DNA of 64,000 bases from the NCBI RefSeq assembly GCF_963675635.1, contig NZ_OY776488.1, forward strand, positions 1,959,501 through 2,023,500, in the 5' to 3' direction. The translations under genes and the position numbers were made by a program. The notes beneath the pieces are model-generated. The model made no database searches. It was not told the DNA's origin and saw nothing but the letters and a program-made list of their open reading frames with translations. The DNA comes from an uncultured Pseudodesulfovibrio sp. GTDB taxonomy: Bacteria; Desulfobacterota; Desulfovibrionia; Desulfovibrionales; Desulfovibrionaceae. Of the stretch, positions 8,261-16,929 are shown in pieces (the stretch's first letter is position 1; every line of letters starts with the position of its first letter).

Positions 8261-9055
8261 ATGAAACGTCTTTCCATTTGCCTGGCACTCATGCTGTCCA
8301 TGATGCTTGCCGTGGCTTCTACCGCATCCGCAGATGCACTGGCTGAGATCGTCAAGCGCGGCGAACTCCGCGTTGCTGTCCAGACCCAGTGTCCCCCGTT
8401 CAGCTTTTTGGACAAAAACGGCAACCGGACCGGCTCTTCCGTTGAGTTCTGTCGTTTGATGGCTAAAGAAATGGGCGTCGAAATCAAATTCATGGATTAC
8501 GACTGGGATGGCCTGATCCCTGCTCTCCTGTCAGGCAAGGCCGACATGCTGGCTGCCGACATGACCGCAAACCTCCAGCGTGCCCTGAAGGTTTCCTTCA
8601 CTGATGCTTTCTACTACACAGGCTCCGTCGCAGTGACCAAGGCCGATTCCAATATCACGAGCTGGGACCAGATCAACAAGGAAGGCATGAAAGTTGCCGT
8701 CCTGCTCGGCGGAACAGGCGAAGCTGATGCCAAGCGTCTCTTCCCCAATGCAGAAATCAAATCCTACAAGGGCGGCGGCCCCATGCTGCTCAACGCCCTC
8801 ATGGCAGGCAAGGCCGACGTGGCTGTCAACGACAAGACTTCCATCTCCGGCAGCCTTGCTTCCTTCCCGCCGAACACCACCCGCTTCGTGGGTGATATCA
8901 TGTCCAAGCAGCCCCTGGCCTTCGCCGTTCGCCATGAAGACGAAAACCTGCGCCAGTGGATCAACCTGTTCTTCGGCTGGGTCAAGTCCGATGGCCGTTA
9001 TGATGAAAACATCAAGTACTGGGTCGATTCCAAGACCTGGGAACAAGATCACTAG
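8261..9055 (+). CDS. Polar amino-acid ABC transporter, periplasmic binding protein
   Basis: A 264-residue family-3 solute-binding protein (HisJ/GlnH type). A signal peptide is clear: MKRLS, a hydrophobic core, then TASADA with cleavage near residue 24. The mature protein starts with the typical pattern GELRVAVQTQCPPFSFLDKNG and has YDWDGLIPALLSGKADML and the lobe-crossing region with the LGGTGEADAKRLFP segment. An excellent AGGAGG site precedes the ATG. The two downstream genes are its permeases. The ligand is likely an amino acid but is not specified by sequence alone. Confidence 0.88.
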   Translation: MKRLSICLALMLSMMLAVASTASADALAEIVKRGELRVAVQTQCPPFSFLDKNGNRTGSSVEFCRLMAKEMGVEIKFMDYDWDGLIPALLSGKADMLAADMTANLQRALKVSFTDAFYYTGSVAVTKADSNITSWDQINKEGMKVAVLLGGTGEADAKRLFPNAEIKSYKGGGPMLLNALMAGKADVAVNDKTSISGSLASFPPNTTRFVGDIMSKQPLAFAVRHEDENLRQWINLFFGWVKSDGRYDENIKYWVDSKTWEQDH

Positions 9056-9067
9056 ACCGTAAGTGCT

Positions 9068-9096
9068 GCGCCATGTCTCATATCGGGACATGGCGC
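9068..9096 (+). promoter_or_regulatory. Intercistronic stem-loop between binding protein and permease
   Basis: Perfect 10-bp arms GCGCCATGTC / GACATGGCGC around a 9-base loop, without a T-run. Such hairpins after binding-protein genes commonly protect the upstream message or attenuate read-through, giving more binding protein than permease. That role is inferred here. Its position argues against a GTG start at 9063 for the next gene. Confidence 0.65.
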
Positions 9097-9119
9097 ATCT
9101 CCATACGGATTCGTCACAC

Positions 9120-9788
9120 ATGCTCGAATATTTCAATTTTCGCATTATATGGGAGTACATGCCTCTGTTCATGGAGGGGCTGTACCATACTGCCTGGATT
9201 TCGCTGATCGGCATCATCGGCTCACTCATTGTGGGCATGGTTGCCTGTGCCTGCCGAATTTCTGGCATCAAACTGCTAGCAGCACCAGCCGTGGCCTTTA
9301 TTGAGGTCATCCGCTCCACCCCTCTGCTGGCTCAACTCTATTTTCTGTACTTCGGACTTCCGTCCCTCGGCATACAGGTCAACGAACTGACGACGGGCAT
9401 ATTCGCGCTCTCTTTCAACTCAGGAGCATATGTCGCTGAAATCCTGCGTGCCGGAATCAAGGGGATTCCCGCGGGACAGGTTGAAGCCGCCATGGGCCAA
9501 GGATTCAACGTTTACCAACGTTTTTTCTACATCATCCTGCCCCAGGCCCTTGCAAACACTTTGCCGCCGATGCTCGGACAGGCCATCGTGCTGGTCAAGG
9601 ACTCTGCCGTACTCTCTCTCATCTCCGTAATGGAACTGACGCGTGCCGGACAGATGCTCAACTCCGAACGGTTCATGCCGTCAGAAGCATTCCTGACTGT
9701 GGCCGTCCTCTACCTGCTCGTCTACTACGTGCTCAAGGGGCTGACCAAATACTATCAAATGCGCATGACGCGCTTCAGGAGCGCATAA
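9120..9788 (+). CDS. Amino-acid ABC transporter permease (first of pair)
   Basis: A 222-residue HisM/GlnP-type inner-membrane permease with about five helices. The EAA loop near residues 119-150 reads EILRAGIKGIPAGQVEAAMG, the site that couples to the ATPase. RSTPLLAQLYFLYFGLP is the standard family segment. An in-frame GTG at 9063 would add 19 residues but lies within the hairpin region, so ATG at 9120 is preferred; its ribosome site is poor, suggesting coupling to the preceding gene. The paired permease starts 3 bases after the stop. Confidence 0.86.
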   Translation: MLEYFNFRIIWEYMPLFMEGLYHTAWISLIGIIGSLIVGMVACACRISGIKLLAAPAVAFIEVIRSTPLLAQLYFLYFGLPSLGIQVNELTTGIFALSFNSGAYVAEILRAGIKGIPAGQVEAAMGQGFNVYQRFFYIILPQALANTLPPMLGQAIVLVKDSAVLSLISVMELTRAGQMLNSERFMPSEAFLTVAVLYLLVYYVLKGLTKYYQMRMTRFRSA

Positions 9789-9791
9789 GCC

Positions 9792-10460
9792 ATGTGGGGA
9801 TTCTACTTCGACCAACTCATGAACAGCATGCCCATGTTCTTCAAAGGCATGTGGGTGACCGTGGCAGTGTCCGCGCTCAGTCTCATCGGCGGCACCATTA
9901 TCGGAGTCATTGCCGGGATTTTGCGCTCAAACGAAGGCACGTTCATGTCACGCATCCTCTCTTTGTATGTAGACTTCATGCGCGGCACGCCGTTTCTCGT
10001 CCAATTGTTCATCATCTTCTTCATCCTGCCGGAATTCGGTTTACAGATGGAAGCCTTCACTGCTGCAGTGGTCAGCCTGACCATTTATGCAGGATCATAC
10101 ATCTGTGAAATCGTATCAGCATCCATCCAAGCTGTTCCTCCGGGACAGGAAGAGGCCTGCCGGTCTCTGGGACACACCCGGAATCAGGCGATGCGCCTGG
10201 TTATTCTGCCGCAGGCTCTGCGCATGGCACTCCCTGCTTTGGTGGGTCAGTACGTGCTGCTCATCAAGGATTCATCCATTGTCTCCGTCATAGGCCTGAC
10301 AGACATCACCCGCGCCGGTTGGCTGACAGTCCAGCGCGTACCGGAAGGGATCATGGTCTTCGGACTGGTTGGGATAATGTACTTTGCAGTCTGTTACCCG
10401 CTCATTCAGCTTTCCAATATCCTGGAGAAGAAATTCTCTACAGGTGAAATGAAACTGTAA
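9792..10460 (+). CDS. Amino-acid ABC transporter permease (second of pair)
   Basis: A 222-residue HisQ/GlnP-type permease homologous to its upstream neighbour. It has five predicted helices, RGTPFLVQLFIIFFILP, and the EAA loop EIVSASIQAVPPGQEEACRS. Together the two should form the heterodimeric membrane channel. No ATP-binding gene follows: a terminator sits 20 bases after the stop, so the ATPase must be encoded elsewhere or shared with another importer. Confidence 0.87.
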   Translation: MWGFYFDQLMNSMPMFFKGMWVTVAVSALSLIGGTIIGVIAGILRSNEGTFMSRILSLYVDFMRGTPFLVQLFIIFFILPEFGLQMEAFTAAVVSLTIYAGSYICEIVSASIQAVPPGQEEACRSLGHTRNQAMRLVILPQALRMALPALVGQYVLLIKDSSIVSVIGLTDITRAGWLTVQRVPEGIMVFGLVGIMYFAVCYPLIQLSNILEKKFSTGEMKL

Positions 10461-10478
10461 TTATCCTTGTTTTAACGA

Positions 10479-10510
10479 AATAAGCCCCCTGCTCTGGCAG
10501 GGGGCTTATT
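10479..10510 (+). terminator. Intrinsic terminator of the amino-acid importer operon
   Basis: A 14-bp stem AATAAGCCCCCTGC / GCAGGGGGCTTATT with a tetraloop, followed by TCTTTG. Confidence 0.9.
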
Positions 10511-10863
10511 TCTTTGTCAAATGGATTCCATGACAAGAGTCAGAAAGCATGATGCAACTTTTGGCGGAAGCTGTCGTGGCCGCATCTGAAAATGCGCTAT
10601 GTCCACCTTCGCAGTCACTCTACCCCCTAGAGACCGGGATAGTTCCTTCGGCTATGAAAGGGGCAACGTTCTTTAGCTGGGTCTACCGAGATGGGCGAAA
10701 GGGAGATTGAAACCTATACAAAAGCAGAGAAAGCCCCTTGCGTCGAAGTACTCACCTCAACTGACAACGGACTCCTTTCTCAAGACTCTCAGCGTTCAGC
10801 CTCACCCTCGAACAACAAATCCGCCAAAAGGCGGACTTGAAGAACTACAGAATATTCAAAAAA
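10511..10863. other. Intergenic region, no supported gene
   Basis: This 353-base stretch separates two converging operons. A 52-codon open frame (10552-10710, plus strand; begins MQLLAEAVVAASENAL) is present, but it has no good ribosome site and I recognise no family, so it is not called. A small hairpin TCCGCC-AAAA-GGCGGA at 10820-10835 lies 29 bases beyond the stop of the minus-strand carboxypeptidase gene and may be its weak terminator. Confidence 0.5.
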
Positions 10864-12621
10864 TTAATTTGTCGCTGAAGAAAGTCCGGCGAAAGTCCCC
10901 GAGGTAAAGGTCATGGTTCCGAGATCACCGAAGGTCGTTGCCTGACGCACAGTCAGGGGCAACGGCTTGCCAATCTCTACGGTAAAGGAGTCGCCCTTTT
11001 CCAACGGCATACTCTTGGTCGTCGTAATCAGCTTGTCGTTTGGACCATTACTCCAGGTAGCCTCCAAAACATACCGCCCCTCAGGCAGGTGATAGCTCCG
11101 ACCAGCCATCCAAGGCACGAGCAGTGTCTGCCCCCGCTCGTCAGCGAGTTTAAGTGCATGCACCCGACGAGGGGCTACATCCACATAAAATTCGGCTTTC
11201 GGGGCACCGGGTGTCTCACGCACAACCCTGAACCTGGTTATCTCAGAGCGATCTGACTTGACAGCATACCGTTCTATAAAGTTGTCGGGATCAAGGATGA
11301 TTTCCCACCCAAGGTCCTGACCGTTATTTGCCCATGGGATGGCTACAAAACCCTTGAGGTTGATGATTTCCTTAAGGTCACTCCCCCACAGACCTTCCAA
11401 AATAAGCTGATCGCCAAGGACAGTCTGCAAGACATCTCCTTCACGAACAAACGCAGGCTTACCATTGAGCCAGCAGACGAATACCGACTTATCCTCACCC
11501 GGAGACTGCGGCATCTTGCCTGTCCACTTGATCTGCGCTTTGGCAATACGCTTGCCGTCAGACCGCAGTTCCAACTCGGAAAACTGCTCCAGAACCATGC
11601 GCCGTGCATTTATCAGGTTCACGCCGGGACGATCAGAAGCAAAGAGTGCCAACTCCGGTGCAAATTCACTCGGGCCGCGTTCAAGAGGTTCAACAGACAG
11701 CGTCGATCCCGGAGCCAGGTTAACAACTTCGCCGTTCAGGGTACGTCCGTTAACACTGACTCTCACACCTTTACGAGCATACGCTCGGACATCCTCGTCC
11801 GAAAACTCAGGTGGGATGATACCGACGCCGAAACGCCGCAGGAGCATGATGGTGGCGGACAACTGCTGGCGCACTTTCCAATCTATCTCGCGAATGGACT
11901 TGCTGACCTCCACGGCCATGGCCGGAATGCCATGCTCAGCCAGAGCGTAACAGGTCAGGGATTTGCGCATTTCAGGATATGCCGTCCCCTTGTCGAATGT
12001 TTTTGTGTTGAAAAGCTTGAATTGGTAATCGCGGGTTACGATATTACCATTGAGTTCTTCCAGAACGGAGTTAACGGTATGCGCAAGGTCGATCTTGTCG
12101 AAGACCAATGTGTCCACGATAATGGACTGCCCATAACGTTTCGGGTTACGCAGGTTGTCCACATAGGTAGGATCATAGAACCCGCTTCCTTCGTGAAGAT
12201 GGATGAAGGCGTCACTCTGGGCCAGCAGGAACCGTATGACACGGGCTACCCTGTCCTCGTAAAAGCGGTTATAATGCTGATCAAACCGCCGGTTCATGTC
12301 TACATTGATCTGCCGTTTATGCAGATTGATGGACGGCACATTGGCTCGCGGCAGAATAATGACGTTCCCACGAGTCACCTTGGCCTGAGTCAGCAGCTGA
12401 GCTGTGACGAACCCGGAGGTTTCATCTCCCTGAATTCCTCCTTGCACCATGATAGTAGGCCCGTCTTCCTCCCCTTGGAGAAAAACCACTTTCAACGGAT
12501 ACTGGGTACCAGCAAAAAATGAATGCTCCCATGCCCCGGCATGGGCATGAGACACAAAAAGCAGCACAATCAGGCTAAGCGAGAATGTGGTAAAGAGGAT
12601 AGGTTTCGGCAAAGATGACAT
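10864..12621 (-). CDS. Csd4-like M99/M14 zinc carboxypeptidase, exported (probable peptidoglycan-trimming, cell-shape enzyme)
   Basis: A 585-residue exported protein. ATG at 12621 gives a clean signal peptide (cleavage near HAHA-GAW) and has GGTGGAG upstream; a 47-residue longer frame does not. The metallopeptidase domain has GGIQGDE (Gln64, Glu67) and HLHEG (His143), with a likely catalytic Glu238 in AVEVSK. Most M14 enzymes have His in the first position; Gln there is the hallmark reported for H. pylori Csd4, which trims tripeptide stems to dipeptides and controls helical shape. The C-terminal ~300 residues are beta-rich accessory domains. Third gene of an operon with a Csd6-like protein; its start overlaps the middle gene by 47 bases. 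Function is inferred by homology. Confidence 0.8.
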   Translation of the reverse strand: MSSLPKPILFTTFSLSLIVLLFVSHAHAGAWEHSFFAGTQYPLKVVFLQGEEDGPTIMVQGGIQGDETSGFVTAQLLTQAKVTRGNVIILPRANVPSINLHKRQINVDMNRRFDQHYNRFYEDRVARVIRFLLAQSDAFIHLHEGSGFYDPTYVDNLRNPKRYGQSIIVDTLVFDKIDLAHTVNSVLEELNGNIVTRDYQFKLFNTKTFDKGTAYPEMRKSLTCYALAEHGIPAMAVEVSKSIREIDWKVRQQLSATIMLLRRFGVGIIPPEFSDEDVRAYARKGVRVSVNGRTLNGEVVNLAPGSTLSVEPLERGPSEFAPELALFASDRPGVNLINARRMVLEQFSELELRSDGKRIAKAQIKWTGKMPQSPGEDKSVFVCWLNGKPAFVREGDVLQTVLGDQLILEGLWGSDLKEIINLKGFVAIPWANNGQDLGWEIILDPDNFIERYAVKSDRSEITRFRVVRETPGAPKAEFYVDVAPRRVHALKLADERGQTLLVPWMAGRSYHLPEGRYVLEATWSNGPNDKLITTTKSMPLEKGDSFTVEIGKPLPLTVRQATTFGDLGTMTFTSGTFAGLSSATN

Positions 12622-13282
12622 CTCCACCCTTCCCTTTGATTTCCAAACGTAGACCGAAAAGGTCGTCCTTACCCACACCGTCAGGGAGAAGGAAGGTGGT
12701 CTGAATACGCTTGAAGCGTTGAATCTGGAATCCAAGGTCGTTTTTGTTTGTCTTGGCCGCAACGGACGTCCCGTCTTTCTTTATAAAGACAAAATCAGCC
12801 TGTCCTGCCATGGGCTTGGATGCCTGAAGGTTATTGAGCTCAAAAGTAACAGCAAGCTTTCGATTGGTGAGCTTTGCCTGAAGATTTTCCACACCGACCT
12901 GCTGCGTGTCGAGACGGACGAAAATTTCATTGAGATTGATCTCGACCTGCTGAACTGGTTCCTCCTCTTCGGGAGAAGTGGCAGCGGAAAGCAGGGATTG
13001 CAACTCGGCAGGATCATAGGATTCGAGAATCTTTTCCATATTGCCAAGACGTTCAAGACGAACTTCGGCATCAACCAAACGTTGTTCAAGATCTTTTTTT
13101 TCGGAGTGGAGATCGGCATTGATTTTGAAACCACGCACGCCCATATAGATGCCGCCAGCCGCAAAGAGAAAAAGGAATATCTGGCTGAAGATAAACATCT
13201 TTAGCCAAAACGGACTGACACGATACCGGGTCACATCCCGATCGTCGCGCATAAAAAGAACGCTGTATTTCGAATCGCTCAT
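12575..13282 (-). CDS. Inner-membrane protein with periplasmic coiled coil, in the shape operon
   Basis: A 235-residue protein of unknown family. A short basic N-terminus (about 30 residues) precedes one transmembrane helix (residues 31-50). Then comes a heptad-like coiled coil (about 57-90, rich in Lys/Glu/Leu), an acidic linker with EEEE, and a beta-rich C-terminal domain. The topology resembles membrane-anchored scaffolds such as divisome or cell-shape factors that place periplasmic enzymes. It sits between, and overlaps, both carboxypeptidase-type genes (4 bases upstream, 47 downstream), so a shared function is likely. No signature lets me name it. Confidence 0.7.
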   Translation of the reverse strand: MSDSKYSVLFMRDDRDVTRYRVSPFWLKMFIFSQIFLFLFAAGGIYMGVRGFKINADLHSEKKDLEQRLVDAEVRLERLGNMEKILESYDPAELQSLLSAATSPEEEEPVQQVEINLNEIFVRLDTQQVGVENLQAKLTNRKLAVTFELNNLQASKPMAGQADFVFIKKDGTSVAAKTNKNDLGFQIQRFKRIQTTFLLPDGVGKDDLFGLRLEIKGKGGDVIFAETYPLYHILA

Positions 13283-14538
13283 CTACCCCGTCTCCATTGC
13301 TCACTGTCAATTTTCCATGTGTTCCCGTCCGGGGTCAGGACCATGGTTTTCAGTCCCACATCGCTGTACCCGTCCGCACTTTCAAACACCTGGGTGAACG
13401 CTACTTCAAGCCCCTTGGGGTGTTGGGTCACGGTCAAACCGTCAATTTCAACCTTAACAGGAGGTTTGGTAGCCCACAATGTCTTTTTGTAATCAGCAAT
13501 GGATACGGCACCTTTTCGGCTGCCCTGCACAGCCTGCGGCCCATAAAAAGTTATATACGAGTCCACATCCCCTGCCAGCCATGCAGCACGCCAGGCCTTC
13601 ACCAGTCCTTGAACATCAGTCTGTTTAGAGGCAAGATACTTGGCGCCCAGATCCTCTGAAGCCGGGACATATTCACGGCCGACAATGCGCCACTTTCCGG
13701 CATCATCCTTCTGCCAATAAAATCGCTTGCCGGTGGTCGAGGCCATGCCGGGTGCACGATAATACTGATCAAACCATGTGACCCAATAGCCGGGACCGGG
13801 CACAGCGCGAACATTGTCCACCATGACCTGAATCCACGGCTGGCGAGAAAAAATTCCCTGCTTGTGCGCAACGAATCCGGAAAAATCAGTCCCCTCGCTC
13901 GCTGTCATGAGGTCGGCATTGTAATGATCGAAAAACCCTTCATCCTGGCGCTGCCAATCATTGGCCCAGGCATCGAGTTCCCGAACCAGAGTCAGTGCGG
14001 TGACTTCACTCTCACCAGGATCCCGTGTCCAATCGAGATTGTTGGCAATGACAACCGGTGTGCCATACTCTGACTCCAGAGCCACATTCTGCATGTCGGG
14101 CACCTTGAGAGCTACACAGCCAAGTGTATCTCGTGGCACGAAGGTCTTTCCCCGACCATGAAGCCAGATACCGCTGCCGGTCTTGCCGTTGATACGATCA
14201 ATAGGATTGGGATAATTTAGAGAATAGGCAATATCTCCATAGAGGGCCCAGTCAAGCTTGCGGTTGATCCGATGCCCTACAAAATACACTCCCTCAGGAG
14301 TGCGCAAATCACCTTCCACCAACTTATCGCCAGTGGATTGTCCCGTGGTACAGGGGAAGCGGAGCACCTCATGCAAGGGGCTCTTGCGTTCCAGCATGAT
14401 CAGTTCCTGGGTAGCCTTGTCCACGGCGATAATACGCTCGGGACCGTACGAGTGCGATGAAAGAGTGGGGGTCCACCCTTCGGCAAACGCCATGCTTACA
14501 GACATGACCAATATCAGAACAACCAGAGCTACACGCAT
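13279..14538 (-). CDS. Csd6/Pgp2-like YkuD-family protein with C-terminal NTF2-like domain
   Basis: A 419-residue exported protein with a signal peptide (MRVAL...AFAEG). A YkuD L,D-transpeptidase/carboxypeptidase domain covers about residues 35-155, with the catalytic pair His127 (IWLHGRG) and Cys141 (DTLGCVAL). The C-terminal third has the NTF2-like fold pattern, AWRAAWLAGDVDSYITFYG near residues 310-330 and VFTQ/DSEQWR-type strands after it. The YkuD plus NTF2 layout is that of Csd6 (H. pylori), Pgp2 (Campylobacter) and Bd1075 (Bdellovibrio), which cut the last residue from tetrapeptides and bend the cell. A TTC-free longer frame starts at 14583, but the signal peptide favours 14538. First gene of the operon. 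Confidence 0.8.
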   Translation of the reverse strand: MRVALVVLILVMSVSMAFAEGWTPTLSSHSYGPERIIAVDKATQELIMLERKSPLHEVLRFPCTTGQSTGDKLVEGDLRTPEGVYFVGHRINRKLDWALYGDIAYSLNYPNPIDRINGKTGSGIWLHGRGKTFVPRDTLGCVALKVPDMQNVALESEYGTPVVIANNLDWTRDPGESEVTALTLVRELDAWANDWQRQDEGFFDHYNADLMTASEGTDFSGFVAHKQGIFSRQPWIQVMVDNVRAVPGPGYWVTWFDQYYRAPGMASTTGKRFYWQKDDAGKWRIVGREYVPASEDLGAKYLASKQTDVQGLVKAWRAAWLAGDVDSYITFYGPQAVQGSRKGAVSIADYKKTLWATKPPVKVEIDGLTVTQHPKGLEVAFTQVFESADGYSDVGLKTMVLTPDGNTWKIDSEQWRRGR

Positions 14539-14598
14539 GTAAGTATACCCAATCCTCCCACGGTTTCCCCAAACCAGATACATCCCCGACGGGTCAAA

Positions 14599-15156
14599 CT
14601 ATTTGCCTGCAGCCAGCAACTCCTGACGGGTGAAGATGGCACTCAATTCAAGCCCGGCTTCCTTGAGTCTTTCCCGTCCGCCTTCTTCTCTGTCCAGAAC
14701 AGCGAGTACGCCAACGATCTCCAGCCCCGCGTCACGCACACGCTCTGCAGCAGTTGCCAAGGTACCACCTGTGGTACAAACATCTTCAAGAAGGACGACT
14801 TTATCACCTTCACTGAAATTTGCCAGCCCTTCAAGGTATTGATTAGTCCCATGACCTTTGGATTTTTTGCGAATAATAAATCCCGGCAGGGGCCGTCCCT
14901 CAAGATGAGAGACCACAGTCACAGCAGTAATCAGGGGATCAGCACCAAGAGTCATGCCGCCAACGCCATGGACATCGAAGTCTTTGAGCATCTCAAAGAA
15001 CAGTCGCCCGATGAGATACCCGCCCTCGGCATGGAGTGCGGTCTGCTTGCAGTCAAAATAGTACTCGCTTTTCTTGCCGGAAGTCAGCGTGAAATCGCCC
15101 TCCTTATAGGAGAGCTGAAGCAATAGTCTGGCGAGTTTGGATTTCAATTCATTCAT
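14599..15156 (-). CDS. pyrE: Orotate phosphoribosyltransferase
   Basis: A 185-residue enzyme that joins orotate to PRPP to give OMP in pyrimidine synthesis. The PRPP-binding motif VVLLEDVCTTGGT is at about residues 118-130, and the mobile-loop lysines are in IIRKKSKGHGTNQYLEG. FTLTSGKKSEYYFDCK is the N-terminal signature of the PyrE group. ATG at 15156 has GAGGAAAG at a good distance and leaves one base after the purB stop, so the two are cotranscribed. A 31-residue upstream extension of the frame is rejected because it lies inside purB. Confidence 0.93.
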   Translation of the reverse strand: MNELKSKLARLLLQLSYKEGDFTLTSGKKSEYYFDCKQTALHAEGGYLIGRLFFEMLKDFDVHGVGGMTLGADPLITAVTVVSHLEGRPLPGFIIRKKSKGHGTNQYLEGLANFSEGDKVVLLEDVCTTGGTLATAAERVRDAGLEIVGVLAVLDREEGGRERLKEAGLELSAIFTRQELLAAGK

Positions 15157-15157
15157 A

Positions 15158-16456
15158 CTATCTTTCCTCAAAGACGCGGCTGAAAACCACATCCTCATAT
15201 CGTTTGTAATACGAAGGGTCGAAGGCTTCGTCAAGGTCGTTAGATGCAAGATGCTTATTTACTTCCGCATCCACACGGATCTCATCTTCGAACTGAATAC
15301 GGTTCTCCCAGCAGCGCAAAGCGACCTTCTGAACCATCTCATAGGCTTCCTGCCGCTTCAGGCCGGTAGCAATAAGTTTATTGAGAATTCGCTGAGAGTA
15401 AAACAGACCGAATGATCCCATCAAATTGCGTTGAATACTTTCTTCTTTGACCACCAGACGTTCAAGCACGCCGGACATGCGATGCAGCATGTAATCCATA
15501 AGGGCAGTGGTGTCGGGCATAATCACGCGTTCCACAGACGAATGGGAAATATCACGTTCGTGCCAGAGCGCCTGGTTTTCCATGGCTGCCATTGAATTGG
15601 AACGTATGAGCCGTGCCAGACCGCAGAGATTTTCCGCAGAAATGGGGTTCTTCTTGTGCGGCATGGCCGAGGAGCCTTTCTGCCCTTTGGAGAAACCTTC
15701 TTCCACTTCCGAAACCTCGGTGCGCTGCAGGTGCCTGAGTTCCAGACCAAGGCGCTCAATGCCACCAGCCATCATGGCCAGTGCGGTAAAGAATTGAGCA
15801 TACCGATCACGCTGCACAATCTGCGTGGAGTGCGGGTCCGCCTTGAGTCCGAGAATAGCACAGGCACGCTCTTCCAGGTCAGGGCTGAGATGCGCGAAAG
15901 TCCCCACTGCGCCCGACAGCTTGCCGACGCGGATATTCTCGCGAGCTGCGTCAAAGCGCTCCTTGTGGCGCATGAATTCTGCATAGAAGCCCGTAAATTT
16001 GAGACCGTAGGTGGTGGGTTCCGCATGGATGCCGTGAGTCCGGCCCATACAGAGCAACCCTTTATGCTTGTGAGCCAGCTCATCAAGGACTTTCAGGATG
16101 CGATCCACGCCTTCCGCGAGAATATTTCCAGCCCTGAGGAGCAATACGCCGTTGGCCGTATCCACAATATCCGACGAGGTGCAGCCCAGATGGATGTACC
16201 GGGAACTGGGACCGACCTTTTCTTCCACGGCAGACAGAAAAGCGATGACGTCGTGCTTGGTGGTCTCTTCGATCTCAAGGATGCGCTCAAGATCAAAGTC
16301 GGCCTTTTCATGAATTTCGTCACAGGCCTCCTGAGGGACCTGACCGAGTTCGGTCCACCCCTTGGTCACGGCCAGTTCCACCTCAAGCCAGACCCTGAAC
16401 TTGTTTTCAAGGGTCCACAACTCTCTCATCCCGGGTCGGGAATACCGTTCAAGCAT
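15158..16456 (-). CDS. purB: Adenylosuccinate lyase
   Basis: A 432-residue enzyme of the fumarase/aspartase superfamily acting twice in purine synthesis (SAICAR and adenylosuccinate cleavage). The family signature GSSAMPHKKNPI, with the catalytic mobile loop Ser, is at about residues 261-272. GCTSSDIVDTANG and GRTHGIHAEPTTYG (catalytic His) are also present. The length matches the bacterial 430-residue class. It precedes pyrE by one base, a purine-pyrimidine pairing that suggests joint control. Confidence 0.95.
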   Translation of the reverse strand: MLERYSRPGMRELWTLENKFRVWLEVELAVTKGWTELGQVPQEACDEIHEKADFDLERILEIEETTKHDVIAFLSAVEEKVGPSSRYIHLGCTSSDIVDTANGVLLLRAGNILAEGVDRILKVLDELAHKHKGLLCMGRTHGIHAEPTTYGLKFTGFYAEFMRHKERFDAARENIRVGKLSGAVGTFAHLSPDLEERACAILGLKADPHSTQIVQRDRYAQFFTALAMMAGGIERLGLELRHLQRTEVSEVEEGFSKGQKGSSAMPHKKNPISAENLCGLARLIRSNSMAAMENQALWHERDISHSSVERVIMPDTTALMDYMLHRMSGVLERLVVKEESIQRNLMGSFGLFYSQRILNKLIATGLKRQEAYEMVQKVALRCWENRIQFEDEIRVDAEVNKHLASNDLDEAFDPSYYKRYEDVVFSRVFEER

Positions 16457-16577
16457 TATATTTCTCGCTTCTTTGAATGTGCGTGATAGTGCTATAGCAT
16501 ACTATGGCAATGCGGCACAAAATTTCAAGGCCGTAGATACCATGAAAAAAGGCAGCCGTAGCTGCCTTATGCATGCA

Positions 16578-16892
16578 TCAGGATGCGGAACCCGCAGAAG
16601 ACGTGTCCGCAGCCGGACACTTCGAGGCTGGGGCCGAATCGGCTTTTGTCGAAGTATCATCATTTCCGCCATCGACAGGCTTTTGCGCTTCACCGGGCTT
16701 GGCCCCGGATTTCGTCGCACCATATCCGTCGGCATACCAGCCAGACCCTTTCAAATGAAAGGAACTGTAAGAGATGAGTCGCTTGGAATCTCCCCCACAC
16801 TCGGGGCAAGGAAACTCCTGATCCTCGAAACCGGACTGCCATTCCTCAAAGACGGACTGACAGGACTGACATTGATATTCGTAAATTGGCAT
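16578..16892 (-). CDS. FmdB-family zinc-ribbon protein
   Basis: A 104-residue protein. The N-terminal 45 residues are the FmdB/CxxC regulatory zinc ribbon, starting MPIYEYQCQSC with a second pair in FPCPECGG; these four Cys bind zinc. The rest (HLKGSGWYADGYG, then a Lys/Ala/Asp/Ser-rich tail) is typical of the family, often named putative regulatory protein. Its role is unknown. The gene lies 121 bases upstream of purB on the same strand and may share its transcript. Confidence 0.85.
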   Translation of the reverse strand: MPIYEYQCQSCQSVFEEWQSGFEDQEFPCPECGGDSKRLISYSSFHLKGSGWYADGYGATKSGAKPGEAQKPVDGGNDDTSTKADSAPASKCPAADTSSAGSAS

Positions 16893-16929
16893 GATGCGGA
16901 TTCTTTAAAAAATGAATAAATTGAGGTTT

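Noticed and set aside
10552-10710. 52-codon plus-strand frame in the gap after the amino-acid importer
   Set aside because: No ribosome site, no recognisable family; length is within chance expectation.
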